A DNA stretch of 64,000 bases from an uncultured Polaribacter sp. (GCF_947495205.1 NZ_CANLXV010000009.1:99719-163718), one strand, 5' to 3'; positions 1-9,223 are shown, counted from the first letter of the stretch. Program-made: numbers and translations. Notes: generated from the letters alone by a model not told the origin.

Positions 1-1439
1 GTATCTTTAGAAGATTTGTTCCAAATTTTTTGCTGCATTAGCTCAAACAACAACAATCCGTCTTCGTATTCATTTAAAGTATTTGCGTATTCTGGCTCTG
101 TGTTTACTAAATTTTCTTTGTAGTACTTTAAAATTTCTTCGTTTTTAAATTCATCAAAAAGTAAAAAAACAGGTTTATTTCTTCTGTTTCTAGTATATTT
201 TACAAATTCTTCTTGAGTAATCTTTTTATTGTTAATTGTGAATAAGGTTTGTTGCAAAGAATCTTTAGGTATTCCGTTGATATTTTTTCTGTTCAATATC
301 TTTTTAGAAACTTCATTCTCTACAATATTATATTGCGCTTTTAACTTATTAATAACTGCTGTTTTAGATATTTGCATTCTAGAACTTCTTTTAATTTTAG
401 TTCTTAAATCATTTTCTAATTCATTAAAAGGCTTTATTGGATGTTTTTTTAGAAGTTTTACAATATGCCAACCAAATCTAGTTTTAAATGGTTTAGAAAA
501 ACTACCTTCATTTTGTAAACCAAAAGCAGCGTCTTCAAAAGGTTTTACCATTCTGCCAGCTCCAAATTTACCCAATTTACCACCTCTACTTTTAGAGCCT
601 CTATCTTCTGAATATTTTTGTGCTAAACCTGAAAAATCTTTGCTTATAATTAACTCATCATATATTTTATCTATTTTATTTTTACCATTATTGGTAGTGT
701 CTAAAACCAAAATATGAGCCGCTTCAACTTCTCCTTTAGAAGGTTTAATATCGTCTACTTTTACAATATGATACCCAAATTGAGTTCTAAAGGGTTTAGA
801 CGTTTTACCAATTTTTGTATTGTAAGCAGCATCTTCAAAAGGTGCCACCATATTAAAGGCAGAAAAATAACCTAAATTACCGCCATTTCCTTTTCTACCT
901 GTAGCAGGATCATCTTTTGCAGAACCATCTTCTGACGTTTCTTTTGCAACTTTTTCAAAATTTTCGCCTGCCAAAATCCTATCTCGTATTGCATTTATTT
1001 TAGCATAAGCTTTCAGTGTATCTTTTGGTGTTGCATCTCTTGGCAACCTTATTAAAATATGCTTTGCTTTTATTTGGTTTTTTGTTCTGTAATAAATGTC
1101 TTTTACCAAGTCTGCAATAAACGTAGTGTCTTGCAAATAAGGTGCAGAAAGTTGATTTTTATACGTTTCTATTTCTCTTTTATAAGAAGGCAACGTATCT
1201 AATTTTAATTGATAAGCCTCTTCAACTTTTAATTTGTAATTGATATATAATTCTAAATTTTTTGTTACGTCCTTTGCCTCTTCATTATCTACTGCATCTA
1301 GGTTTTTCTCGTAAATACGTTTAAAATCTGCAACGCTTGTTTTTTGATTATTGATGGTTACTAGCGTTTTAGATTTTTTTTGTGCAAAAACACCAAAACT
1401 TAAAAATAAAATACAAATTGATAAAATTTTAATTCTCAT
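1..1439 (-). CDS. Peptidylprolyl isomerase (SurA/PrsA-like), 3' end outside window
   Basis: The reading frame starts at 1439 on the minus strand and runs off the left edge, so at least 479 residues are present and the C-terminus is missing. It begins with a signal peptide (MRIKILSICILFLSFGVFAQ), then an N-terminal helical region, then two parvulin-type rotamase domains, recognisable from KAKHILIRLP near residue 120 and AAHILVLDTT near 235, each followed by a GG.LG.F...MV.PFEDAAF segment. This layout is that of periplasmic SurA-like chaperones that assist outer-membrane protein folding. It follows the DUF493 gene by 10 bases, so the two are probably cotranscribed. The role is inferred from domain order. 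Confidence 0.9.
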   Translation of the reverse strand, partial: MRIKILSICILFLSFGVFAQKKSKTLVTINNQKTSVADFKRIYEKNLDAVDNEEAKDVTKNLELYINYKLKVEEAYQLKLDTLPSYKREIETYKNQLSAPYLQDTTFIADLVKDIYYRTKNQIKAKHILIRLPRDATPKDTLKAYAKINAIRDRILAGENFEKVAKETSEDGSAKDDPATGRKGNGGNLGYFSAFNMVAPFEDAAYNTKIGKTSKPFRTQFGYHIVKVDDIKPSKGEVEAAHILVLDTTNNGKNKIDKIYDELIISKDFSGLAQKYSEDRGSKSRGGKLGKFGAGRMVKPFEDAAFGLQNEGSFSKPFKTRFGWHIVKLLKKHPIKPFNELENDLRTKIKRSSRMQISKTAVINKLKAQYNIVENEVSKKILNRKNINGIPKDSLQQTLFTINNKKITQEEFVKYTRNRRNKPVFLLFDEFKNEEILKYYKENLVNTEPEYANTLNEYEDGLLLFELMQQKIWNKSSKD

Positions 1440-1449
1440 AATTAATTTA

Positions 1450-1731
1450 CTATAATGATATAATTCCTTTAATTGCCTCTGCTTTTTTGTAATAACTTAT
1501 AACCTTATCTGCATTTTGCACCTTTAAAAGCGCAGAAACACTAACATATTTGCCTGTTTTAGACTTTTTGGTATTAATAACAGCACCTGTATTGTCAAAT
1601 AGATTTTCTACTTCTTTTACCTGATCTTCTGTTGTTGGCACTATAAACTTATACAAATAATCTGCAGGAAACGTAGTTGTATCCTCTAATTGAGCTTTTA
1701 ACTTGGTGTAAAATTCGGCTTTATTACTCAT
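1450..1731 (-). CDS. DUF493 family protein
   Basis: A 93-residue protein whose length and pattern (FPADYLYKFIVPTT near residues 22-35, then KKSKTGKYVSVSALLKVQNADKV) match the DUF493 (YbeD-like) family, small alpha/beta proteins with an ACT-like or ferredoxin-like fold thought to act as regulators; no reaction is known. There is no signal peptide, so it is cytoplasmic. It lies first in a two-gene minus-strand unit with the PPIase and diverges from the ATPase gene starting at 1829. Confidence 0.85.
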   Translation of the reverse strand: MSNKAEFYTKLKAQLEDTTTFPADYLYKFIVPTTEDQVKEVENLFDNTGAVINTKKSKTGKYVSVSALLKVQNADKVISYYKKAEAIKGIISL

Positions 1732-1776
1732 ATGTTTTGTTAATAATTTTCTAAACTTTTTTGGGAATGCAATCTA

Positions 1777-1784
1777 CAAAATTA
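1777..1784 (-). promoter_or_regulatory. Putative -7 element for the DUF493 gene
   Basis: On the minus strand this reads TAATTTTG, a match to the Bacteroidota -7 consensus TAnnTTTG, about 45 bases before the DUF493 start. No clear -33 TTG is seen at the right distance, so the call rests on one element. Confidence 0.35.
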
Positions 1785-1816
1785 CATTAAAAATTAGGTT
1801 TATAAACGGAATGAAT

Positions 1817-1824
1817 TATTTTTG
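1817..1824 (+). promoter_or_regulatory. -7 element TATTTTTG, likely giving a leaderless mRNA
   Basis: The octamer matches TAnnTTTG exactly. In this promoter class transcription starts about five bases after the final G, which falls on the A of the ATG at 1829. The upstream in-frame ATG at 1811 would then lie before the transcription start and cannot be used. Confidence 0.5.
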
Positions 1825-1828
1825 TGAA

Positions 1829-2371
1829 ATGCAAAATAAAATTGTGCTTATTGGTGGCCCTGGAACTGGCAAAACTTCTGTATTAAATGCCCTTAAAAAT
1901 CGTGGCTTTTATTGTTTTTCTGAAATTTCTAGAGAAGTTACCTTAAAAGCACAAGAAAAAGGTATTGATCAACTTTTTTTAACAGAACCTTTATTGTTTA
2001 GCAAATTGCTTTTAGAAGGTAGAGAAGCACAATACAAAGCAGCAGAACAAGTTGCCGAAAAAGTAGTGTTTTTTGACAGAGGCATTCCTGATGTGCATGC
2101 ATATATGGATTATTTTAAAACAGCTTATCCTGCCTATTTTTTAGAAAAAAGCAAACATTATAAATACACCAAAATATTTCATTTTGCGCCTTGGAAAGAC
2201 ATTCATATTACAGATAATGAACGTTATGAAACTTTTGAAGAATCTTTAGCAATAGATAATTTTTTAGTAAAAACATATTCAGATTTAGGCTATAAATTAA
2301 TTAAAGTTCCTTTTGGTAGTATTGCCAAAAGATGCGATTTTATCATAAATTCGCTTAATAGCGATATATGA
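1829..2371 (+). CDS. P-loop ATPase/GTPase (AAA_28, NadR/Ttd14-like)
   Basis: A 180-residue P-loop protein. The Walker A motif GGPGTGKT is at residues 9-16, followed by a Walker B-like VVFFDRGIPD. This arrangement is seen in the AAA_28 group, related to NadR kinase domains and Ttd14; the substrate is unknown. The start at 1829 (MQNKIVLIGG) is preferred over the in-frame ATG at 1811 because the latter overlaps the -7 promoter element and adds six residues not expected before the first strand. The stop overlaps the recQ start in an ATGA arrangement, so the two are probably translationally coupled. Confidence 0.85.
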   Translation: MQNKIVLIGGPGTGKTSVLNALKNRGFYCFSEISREVTLKAQEKGIDQLFLTEPLLFSKLLLEGREAQYKAAEQVAEKVVFFDRGIPDVHAYMDYFKTAYPAYFLEKSKHYKYTKIFHFAPWKDIHITDNERYETFEESLAIDNFLVKTYSDLGYKLIKVPFGSIAKRCDFIINSLNSDI

Positions 2372-4260
2372 TTTCACCAAAAGAAATATTAGAAAAATAT
2401 TGGGGATTTTCTTCCTTTAGAACACCACAAGAAGCAATTATACAAGCCGTTTTAGCACAAAAAGACACCATTGCATTGTTGCCTACAGGTGGTGGTAAAT
2501 CTATCTGTTTTCAAATACCCGCTTTAGCAAAAGAAGGCATCTGTTTGGTAATTTCTCCATTAATTGCTTTAATGCAAGATCAAGTAAAAAACTTAAACAA
2601 TAAGGGTATTAAAGCTGCTTTAATTCCTTCTGGCATAGACCAAAATGAGCAAATTACACTTTTTGATAATATAAAATTTGGCGGCTTTAAATTTTTATAT
2701 ATTTCACCAGAAAGATTACAGTCGCAATTTATTCAACAGAAAATAAAAGAGTTAAATGTAAATCTAATTGCTATAGATGAAGCACATTGCATCTCTGAAT
2801 GGGGTCATGATTTTAGACCTTCTTACAGAAATATTGCCGTTTTAAAAGATTTACAACCTCATGCTAATTTTATTGCTTTAACAGCAACTGCAAACCAAAA
2901 GATATTAGAAGATATTTCTAAAAACCTAAACTTAAAAAAGCCAGTAATTTTTAAGAAATCTTTTTTTAGAGAAAATTTGGCGTATCAAATTTTTAAAATT
3001 GAAGACAAATTAACGCGTTTACTCCATATTTTTAAAAAGACAAAAAAACCAGCGATTATCTATGTAAACTCACGCAAGAAAACCATAGAGATTTCTAATT
3101 TTCTAAATGCAAATCACTTTAAAAGTTCTTTTTATCATGCAGGACTAACATCCGCAGAAAAACAAGAACATTTTAACAATTGGATGTCTGAAAAAATACC
3201 AATTATAGTTGCTACCAATGCATTTGGCATGGGTATAGACAAAGCTAATGTAGGGTTGGTAATTCATTATAATTTACCAGCTAGCACAGAAAATTATGTG
3301 CAAGAAACAGGTAGAGCTGGTAGAGATTTACAAAAATCTTTTGGCGTTTTATTATATAATGATAATGATATTAAAATACACCAGCTAAATACCCAAAATG
3401 CGTTGCCTTCAATTAAAGAAATTAAAGATGTTTTAAAAAAACTGTACCAGTATTTTAGAATTGCCCATGGTGAACTTACCATAGAAAATTTCGATTTTAC
3501 CTTTTTTGAATTTTGTAAAAAACATAATTTCTCTTTGATAAAAACAGATATCATTTTAAAATTATTATCCAATTACGGTATTATTCAACTTACCAATAAT
3601 TACAATAAAAAGGCAACTTTACAAGTATTGACTTCTCATAAAGCAATTTTAAAATTTTCTGCAGAAAATACGCAATTCAAAAATTTTTTAAATGTAGTTT
3701 TAAGAACTTATGGTGGGCTTTTTGAAACTGAAACTAAAATAAACGAATTTTTAATTGCAAAAAAGGCAGGCATAACCACACAACAAACCATAAGAAATTT
3801 AGAAAAACTACAAGAAAATAATTTGGTAAACTATGTTCCTGTAAAAGCAGAAAGCTCCATAACATTCCTGTTACCTAGAGAAGACAATAGTACTGTAAAT
3901 CAAATTAGTAAAGAAATAAAACAATTTCTAAATCAGAAACAAAAAAAAGCAGCAAATTTCATAAATTTTATTAAAAACAATAAGGTTTGTAGAAGCATAC
4001 AGTTGTTAAATTATTTTGATGAAAACTCAACTAAAAATTGTGGAATTTGCGATGTCTGCATCCAAAGAAAAAAGAAGAACCCTACAAATTTAGACGCCAA
4101 AATTTTAGAATTAATTGAAAAACATCAACAATTAACTTCTACAGAAATAAGCAGCGCAATAGAAGCGTCAGAAAATAGCATTTTAATACATTTGCAAAAC
4201 CTAATAGCTATTGGTGTTTTGGTAATAAATCATCAGAATAAATTTCAATTAAAAAAATAA
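2368..4260 (+). CDS. recQ: ATP-dependent DNA helicase RecQ
   Basis: A 630-residue superfamily 2 helicase. Motif I is LPTGGGKS with Lys44, motif II is DEAH at 137-140 followed by the RecQ-type aromatic loop CISEWGHDFRPSY, and motif VI is ETGRAGRD. After the helicase core comes the RQC region with four zinc-binding cysteines (C-x16-C-x2-C-x2-C, in NKVC...NCGICDVC) and a winged helix. No HRDC domain is evident at the C-terminus. It unwinds DNA in 3' to 5' direction during recombinational repair. Its start overlaps the upstream ATPase stop, and fmt follows two bases after its stop, indicating one operon. Confidence 0.95.
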   Translation: MISPKEILEKYWGFSSFRTPQEAIIQAVLAQKDTIALLPTGGGKSICFQIPALAKEGICLVISPLIALMQDQVKNLNNKGIKAALIPSGIDQNEQITLFDNIKFGGFKFLYISPERLQSQFIQQKIKELNVNLIAIDEAHCISEWGHDFRPSYRNIAVLKDLQPHANFIALTATANQKILEDISKNLNLKKPVIFKKSFFRENLAYQIFKIEDKLTRLLHIFKKTKKPAIIYVNSRKKTIEISNFLNANHFKSSFYHAGLTSAEKQEHFNNWMSEKIPIIVATNAFGMGIDKANVGLVIHYNLPASTENYVQETGRAGRDLQKSFGVLLYNDNDIKIHQLNTQNALPSIKEIKDVLKKLYQYFRIAHGELTIENFDFTFFEFCKKHNFSLIKTDIILKLLSNYGIIQLTNNYNKKATLQVLTSHKAILKFSAENTQFKNFLNVVLRTYGGLFETETKINEFLIAKKAGITTQQTIRNLEKLQENNLVNYVPVKAESSITFLLPREDNSTVNQISKEIKQFLNQKQKKAANFINFIKNNKVCRSIQLLNYFDENSTKNCGICDVCIQRKKKNPTNLDAKILELIEKHQQLTSTEISSAIEASENSILIHLQNLIAIGVLVINHQNKFQLKK

Positions 4261-4262
4261 TA

Positions 4263-5207
4263 ATGAGAGATATACGTATCGTTTTTATGGGAACACCAGA
4301 TTTTGCTGTTGCCATTTTAAAAAACTTAATTATACATAATTACAAAGTTGTTGGTGTTATAACTGCACCAGATAAACCTGCAGGTAGAGGTCGAAAGTTA
4401 AACCAATCTGCAGTAAAAAAATATGCACTTTCTCAAGAATTACCAATACTACAACCTACAAATTTAAAAAACCAAGCCTTTAACGATCAGTTGCAAAGCT
4501 TAAATGCAAATTTGCAAATCGTAGTTGCTTTTAGAATGTTACCCAAAATTGTATGGCAACTGCCAACGTATGGTACATTTAATTTACATGCATCTCTTTT
4601 GCCAGCATACAGAGGTGCAGCACCAATACATTGGTCTATTATTAATGGTGAAACAAAAACTGGGGTTTCTACTTTTTTTATTGATGATAAAATTGATACA
4701 GGAGAAATTATATTACAAGAAGAAATTGATATTGCAAATAATGAAACTGTAGGCACATTGCACGATAAATTAATGCATTTAGGTGCAAATTTAGTTGCCA
4801 AAACGGTAGACCTTATTAAACAAGATAAAGTTGCTACCACAAAACAACCTGATTTTGAAGAAAAATTTGCTCCTAAATTAAATGCTGAGAACACAAAAAT
4901 AAATTGGTCAGCTTCTCTTGATTCTATTTATAATAAAATAAGAGGTTTAAATCCATTTCCTGCAGCTTGGACAATTATAAAAAATGACGAAAATGAAATT
5001 TCAGCTAAAATTTATGCTGTTTCAAAGCAAGAAGAAAATCACAATTACAAAACAGGTAAAATAATTGATAACAAAAAAGAATTAAAAGTAGCCGTACATA
5101 AAGGATACTTAATAATTGAAGAAATAAAAATATCTGGTAAGAAAAAAATGGACGCTAAAAGTCTATTGAACGGGTTTACTTTTTCTGAAGACGCAATAAT
5201 GTTGTAA
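4263..5207 (+). CDS. fmt: Methionyl-tRNA formyltransferase
   Basis: A 314-residue protein of normal family length that formylates the methionine on initiator tRNA using 10-formyl-THF. The N-terminal domain opens with IVFMGTPDFAV; the catalytic segment FNLHASLLPAYRGAAPIHW carries the conserved Asn and His, and DDKIDTGEI supplies the Asp. A C-terminal OB-fold region starts around residue 205. It begins two bases after recQ. No terminator is visible after it, and the next gene has its own strong promoter. Confidence 0.96.
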   Translation: MRDIRIVFMGTPDFAVAILKNLIIHNYKVVGVITAPDKPAGRGRKLNQSAVKKYALSQELPILQPTNLKNQAFNDQLQSLNANLQIVVAFRMLPKIVWQLPTYGTFNLHASLLPAYRGAAPIHWSIINGETKTGVSTFFIDDKIDTGEIILQEEIDIANNETVGTLHDKLMHLGANLVAKTVDLIKQDKVATTKQPDFEEKFAPKLNAENTKINWSASLDSIYNKIRGLNPFPAAWTIIKNDENEISAKIYAVSKQEENHNYKTGKIIDNKKELKVAVHKGYLIIEEIKISGKKKMDAKSLLNGFTFSEDAIML

Positions 5208-5251
5208 CCCCTTTATTGGCGTGGTTTGTAGGGTTTTTTGATTTTCAAAGA

Positions 5252-5286
5252 CTACTTTATTAACATTACACCTACTTTTATTAACA
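5252..5286 (+). repeat. Direct repeat CTACTTT(T)ATTAACA upstream of the HU promoter
   Basis: Two near-identical copies, at 5252-5265 and 5272-5286, are offset by 20 bases, i.e. about two helical turns. They lie 26 bases and more upstream of the -33 element of the HU gene, a placement typical of an activator or architectural protein site. The core TTATTAACA recurs in the 12.8-13.1 kb gap. Confidence 0.45.
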
Positions 5287-5311
5287 AAAAGGTGCTTTTT
5301 TAGGGTCTTAA

Positions 5312-5342
5312 TTTGCCTAATCCCCCATTCCGTCTATATTTG
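5312..5342 (+). promoter_or_regulatory. Promoter of the HU gene
   Basis: TTTG at 5312-5315, a 19-base spacer, and TATATTTG at 5335-5342 give a full match to the Bacteroidota consensus TTG/N19/TAnnTTTG, the best promoter in the window. Transcription should begin near 5347, leaving an untranslated leader of about 49 bases rich in A, as is usual for highly expressed flavobacterial genes. Confidence 0.75.
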
Positions 5343-5395
5343 TTAAGCTATTAAGCAAAAAAATAAAATATTAAATAATTTAAAAAACATTTATT

Positions 5396-5668
5396 ATGAA
5401 CAAATCAGATTTAATCGATGCAATGGCTGCTGACGCAGGAATTTCTAAAGTAGCAGCTAAAGCAGCTTTAGAGTCTTTTACAGATAATGTAACTTCTTCT
5501 TTAAAAAAAGGAGATAAAGTTGCTTTAGTAGGTTTTGGAACTTTTTCAGTTTCTAACAGAGCTGCAAGAAGCGGTAGAAACCCACAAACAGGAAAAACGA
5601 TTCAAATTGCTGCTAAAAATGTAGCAAAATTTAAAGCTGGTGCAGGATTAAGCGATGCTGTAAACTAG
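5396..5668 (+). CDS. HU family DNA-binding protein
   Basis: A 90-residue histone-like protein: [28 protein letters not shown] forms the helical body, [14 protein letters not shown] the beta saddle, and [19 protein letters not shown] the DNA-binding arm with the conserved Arg-Asn-Pro tip. HU dimers bend DNA non-specifically and compact the nucleoid. The gene is monocistronic, with a full promoter upstream and a strong terminator downstream, suggesting high expression. Confidence 0.96.
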   Translation: MNKSDLIDAMAADAGISKVAAKAALESFTDNVTSSLKKGDKVALVGFGTFSVSNRAARSGRNPQTGKTIQIAAKNVAKFKAGAGLSDAVN

Positions 5669-5693
5669 TAAACACAGCGTTTTACACGATATT

Positions 5694-5724
5694 AAACTCT
5701 CTTTTTTTAAGAGAGTTTTTTTTT
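5694..5724 (+). terminator. Rho-independent terminator after HU
   Basis: AAACTCTC (5694-5701) pairs with GAGAGTTT (5711-5718) around a 9-base loop, followed by a run of T to 5724. Confidence 0.85.
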
Positions 5725-5760
5725 GTGCAAATAATTCCTATATTTATAAAAAAAGTTTAA

Positions 5761-6318
5761 ATGTCTAAATTACTTCCTAAAAAGGGTAGATTATTAGTTG
5801 CAGAACCTGCTATATTAAATGACGATTCTTTTAACAGAGCAATTATTTTGTTAACAGAACATACAGATAACAATTCTGTTGGTTTTATATTAAACAAGCC
5901 ATTAGGGTATAATTTAAATGATTTAATGCCAGAAATAGCTTGTGAGTTTAATATATACCAAGGAGGTCCTGTAGAACAGGATAATTTATATTTTGTGCAT
6001 AGAATACCTCAATTATTAGAAGATAGCATAGAAGTTGCTAATGGCATCTTTTGGGGTGGTAATTTTAATCAATTAAAAAAACTTTTAAATGAAGGATTGT
6101 TACAAGAATCAGATATCCGATTTTTCTTAGGATATTCTGGTTGGGATAAACAACAACTTTCTGAAGAATTAAAAACAAGCTCTTGGTTTGTTTCAGAAAA
6201 TAATTTTGATAATATTTTTTCGAATAAAGAAGAAAGTCTCTGGAAAAACAAATTGCTAGAAAAAGGTGGCAATTATAAACTTTGGGCAAATGCACCTAGT
6301 GATTTTAATTTAAATTAA
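5761..6318 (+). CDS. YqgE/AlgH family protein (DUF179)
   Basis: A 185-residue protein with the family hallmarks KGRLLVAEPAILNDDSFNRA, VGFILNKPLG and the QGGPV turn near residue 67. The fold is known from several bacteria, but the biochemical role is not; in Pseudomonas AlgH has been linked to alginate and redox regulation. It is cytoplasmic by lack of a signal sequence. The ATG lies 37 bases after the HU terminator. Confidence 0.9.
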   Translation: MSKLLPKKGRLLVAEPAILNDDSFNRAIILLTEHTDNNSVGFILNKPLGYNLNDLMPEIACEFNIYQGGPVEQDNLYFVHRIPQLLEDSIEVANGIFWGGNFNQLKKLLNEGLLQESDIRFFLGYSGWDKQQLSEELKTSSWFVSENNFDNIFSNKEESLWKNKLLEKGGNYKLWANAPSDFNLN

Positions 6319-6722
6319 AAACCATTATTCCCCAAGCAAAAAACTATTCAAAACTATTATTGATACCTTTATCTACTCCATCTTTCTAAAAACACAACAC
6401 CAACTACTTTTTTAAATAATAATAGCGTTTACAACTGAATTATAAAATTCGTGAATAACAGCTACTTTGAATTCAAAATTGCAATAAAACTTTTGTTTCT
6501 TGTTGCTACAAGTATTTCTGAAAAAATTCTTAGAAAAAAATTAAAGAACAGCTTTAAAACTAATATTGAATTTTATAAATCTAATTCATTTACACCAAAC
6601 GAATTGCTATAATTATTAATGAATTACTTTAAAATGAAAAGATGTAAGTTTTTAAAAAAGGAAAAATGTAAAAAGATCTTTTTACAGTTAAATTATAGTT
6701 GTTTAATATTTTTCAGAAATAA
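6319..6722. other. AT-rich intergenic stretch, no supported gene
   Basis: About 400 bases with very low G+C. The longest frame is a GTG-started run of 53 codons (6451-6612), without a recognisable family, promoter or terminator. It may be decayed sequence. Confidence 0.5.
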
Positions 6723-6752
6723 AAAAGCCTCAGTTTAAAAACTGAGGCTTTT
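6723..6752 (-). terminator. Terminator of the tRNA transcript
   Basis: A 14-base inverted repeat around AAGCCTCAGTTT with a two-base apical gap is followed, on the minus strand, by six T residues (6726-6721). It sits one base beyond the tRNA-Pro 3' end. Confidence 0.85.
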
Positions 6753-6753
6753 G

Positions 6754-6828
6754 TCGGGGTGGCAGGATTCGAACCTGCGACCTCCTCGTCCCAAACGAGG
6801 CGCGATGACCGGGCTACGCTACACCCCG
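6754..6828 (-). tRNA. tRNA-Pro(TGG)
   Basis: Read on the minus strand the cloverleaf is complete: acceptor stem CGGGGTG/CACCCCG with discriminator A, a D-arm, anticodon stem CCTCG/CGAGG with loop TTTGGGA (anticodon TGG), and T-arm with GGTTCGAATCC. C1-G72 and A73 are the usual bacterial tRNA-Pro identity elements. The CCA end is not encoded. Confidence 0.93.
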
Positions 6829-6842
6829 AGTATTAAATTTTG

Positions 6843-6926
6843 CGGAGAGACAGGGACTCGAACCCTGGCGACAGTTACCCGTCGACAGATTAGCAATCTG
6901 CTCCATTACCACTCTGGCACCTCTCC
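6843..6926 (-). tRNA. tRNA-Ser(GCT)
   Basis: A class II tRNA of 84 bases with a long variable arm. Acceptor stem is GGAGAGG/TCTCTCC with discriminator G, the anticodon loop is TTGCTAA (anticodon GCT), and the T-arm reads GGGTTCGAGTCCC. It lies 14 bases upstream of tRNA-Pro in the same transcript. CCA is not encoded. Confidence 0.93.
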
Positions 6927-7026
6927 TTTTTAATGAACTACTGCATTTATCTAAAAATGCGAGTGCAAATGTACTATTACATTTACAATATTACAAATGG
7001 TTTCTTAACTTTTTTCTATATTTTTT

Positions 7027-9090
7027 TTAATCAGGATACTCTAGCCTTAAGTGATAGATGTTTAGCAGTTTTTTCTTAATAACTTTCTTTATTGTTTCGA
7101 TCTCTTTAAATGTAACATCTGCATTTAAAAATTGATTTTCTGCCATCTGTTTATCTGTAATTTTATCTATTAAATCGCTAATAGATTGTGCTGTTGGCTT
7201 TTTTAAACTTTTAGAAGCTGCTTCTGAAGCATCACACATCATTAAAATAGCGGTTTCTTTAGAAAAAGGATTTGGTCCTTTATATTGAAATTTTTTAATA
7301 TCAATATGTTCATCTGGGTTTTGCTCCTTTTCTTTCATATAAAAATAATAGACCGTACTCGTTCCATGATGTGTTCTAATAAAATCTATAATCCTATCTG
7401 GTAGCTTATATTTTTTTGCAATTTCTATTCCTTTAATAACATGGTCTGTTATTATTTTTGCGCTATCTCTAGGAGGTAATTCGTTATGTGGATTTACGCC
7501 TGTAGTTTGATTTTCTATAAAATACATAGGATCTACCATTTTACCTACATCATGATATAGTGCACCTGTTCTAACCAACATAGAATTTGCTCCTATTTCA
7601 TTAGCCGCTGCTTCTGCTAAATTAGCGACTTGCATAGAGTGCTGAAAAGTACCTGGAGCTTTTTCATTTAAATCTCTTAATAATTTTGTGTTTGTATTAG
7701 AGAGTTCTAACAAAGTAACATCAGACACCAAACCAAATACTTTTTCATAGATATAAATTAAAATAATAGATAAAAAAGATAACAAACCATTCACTGCAAA
7801 TAAAATAAAATATTCTAAATTAATTTGAGAGGCATTACCTTCTCTAATTATAGAAAATGCAAAATACGTAATCATGTAAATTCCTGTAATTTGTGCAACA
7901 GAAATAAAAAGATTTGCTCTTTTATACAATTCAGAAACCGTTAAAATAGTTACAATACCTGCAATAATATGAAGGTAAATAAACTCAAAGCTATTGGGCA
8001 CAATGTAACCTAAAAGCAATACTGTTAAAACGTGCGTAAAAAGACCAAGGCGTGCATCAAAAAAAGCTTTTAAAATAATTGGCAGTATACTTAAAGGCAC
8101 AACATATAGGTAATCTACATTATATTTTATAACAAGTGTTTGTATAAATATCATAGAAAACACATTAAAAAATATAAACGTTACTTTATTGGTATTATTA
8201 AAAATTTCTATTCTATATTTTTGAAGAAATAGCAATAACATTAATAAGGCTAACGCAACCAGAATGGTATAGCCAAAAATAATCCAATTGTAATTAGATT
8301 CTGTCCAAACTTTAGACTCAGATTCACTTTTTAAAGAATTTAAAATGGCCAACTTTTTTCCTTCAACAATATCTCCTTTTAAAATAATTAATTCACCAGC
8401 AGATACTTTTCCTTTAGTATAAGAAATATTAGACATTTCTGTTTCTAAAACTTTATCCGTAAACGCTGCGTCATAAAAAACATTCGGTTTTATAATTTCT
8501 GATAAAACAGTGTATACCTGCGCCACAAAAGTATTTGAATTTGAATTGGGAATTCCCGCTGATATTTTCTTTAAGACGTTGTTAGAATTTAATAGGTTTT
8601 TAAACAAAACATTTTCTACAACATTCCCTTTTTTTATAGCCACCAACTCATTTCCGTTAGAAACCCTATCCTGACTAATTACTTCTAAAAAACCAGTTTT
8701 ATATATTTCTTTTATAATGTTTACACCCCTGAGAATTAAACGTTCCCTATCAACTAAATTTACGGAATCATTTTGTGTAAATGCGCTTACCCTTCTTTTA
8801 AAAGTAGCCAAAACTTCCTCTTGCACAAGTTCATCATAATTAAAATACAATTGTGTACTAACAGAAATCTGTTTTTTCTCAATAACTATTTCTTCTTCAG
8901 ATTTTTGAATAGCAAAATCAAAAGGGGCATACAAATTATCATATTTCCATAATTGCCCATTATTAAAATCGTACTTAAACTGCCCTCCTTTTGGAAACAA
9001 ATACACAATAGCTGTTGTAGTTATTAAAAACAGCATTACCTTATAAATTATGGCGTTGTTTTGATAGAGTTTGTTTACTAAATTACTCAT
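7027..9090 (-). CDS. 7TM-HD family membrane phosphodiesterase (PgpH-like)
   Basis: A 687-residue membrane protein. After an N-terminal transmembrane helix comes a long extracytoplasmic domain (roughly residues 40-260), seven transmembrane helices (about 265-460) and a cytoplasmic HDIG phosphohydrolase domain with HSMQVANLAEAA, the metal-binding pair YHDVGKM, and a late DASEAASKSL. This is the 7TMR-HD architecture of PgpH, which hydrolyses cyclic di-AMP. The activity is inferred from PgpH homologues. Confidence 0.88.
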   Translation of the reverse strand: MSNLVNKLYQNNAIIYKVMLFLITTTAIVYLFPKGGQFKYDFNNGQLWKYDNLYAPFDFAIQKSEEEIVIEKKQISVSTQLYFNYDELVQEEVLATFKRRVSAFTQNDSVNLVDRERLILRGVNIIKEIYKTGFLEVISQDRVSNGNELVAIKKGNVVENVLFKNLLNSNNVLKKISAGIPNSNSNTFVAQVYTVLSEIIKPNVFYDAAFTDKVLETEMSNISYTKGKVSAGELIILKGDIVEGKKLAILNSLKSESESKVWTESNYNWIIFGYTILVALALLMLLLFLQKYRIEIFNNTNKVTFIFFNVFSMIFIQTLVIKYNVDYLYVVPLSILPIILKAFFDARLGLFTHVLTVLLLGYIVPNSFEFIYLHIIAGIVTILTVSELYKRANLFISVAQITGIYMITYFAFSIIREGNASQINLEYFILFAVNGLLSFLSIILIYIYEKVFGLVSDVTLLELSNTNTKLLRDLNEKAPGTFQHSMQVANLAEAAANEIGANSMLVRTGALYHDVGKMVDPMYFIENQTTGVNPHNELPPRDSAKIITDHVIKGIEIAKKYKLPDRIIDFIRTHHGTSTVYYFYMKEKEQNPDEHIDIKKFQYKGPNPFSKETAILMMCDASEAASKSLKKPTAQSISDLIDKITDKQMAENQFLNADVTFKEIETIKKVIKKKLLNIYHLRLEYPD

Positions 9091-9223
9091 ATAGTTATGG
9101 TTCTAGAAACAAACTTACTGTAAAAATATTTAGGTTTAAAATTACAAGGATACAATCCCTTTAAAATTGATTAAATTTCTTTAATTTAGCCATAATTCCG
9201 ATGAATTTAAAATCTACTAGAAT

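Noticed and set aside
229..717. A 162-codon plus-strand frame
   Set aside because: It is antisense to the PPIase gene, which has strong domain support; the product is a meaningless Leu/Phe/Ser-rich string.
6451..6612. A GTG-started 53-codon frame
   Set aside because: No family, no promoter, and AT-rich composition like the rest of the gap.
6751..6933. A 60-codon plus-strand reading frame (SGWQDSNLRPPRPKRG...)
   Set aside because: It is the well-known false protein produced by reading through the complement of tRNA genes; tRNA-Pro and tRNA-Ser lie exactly here.
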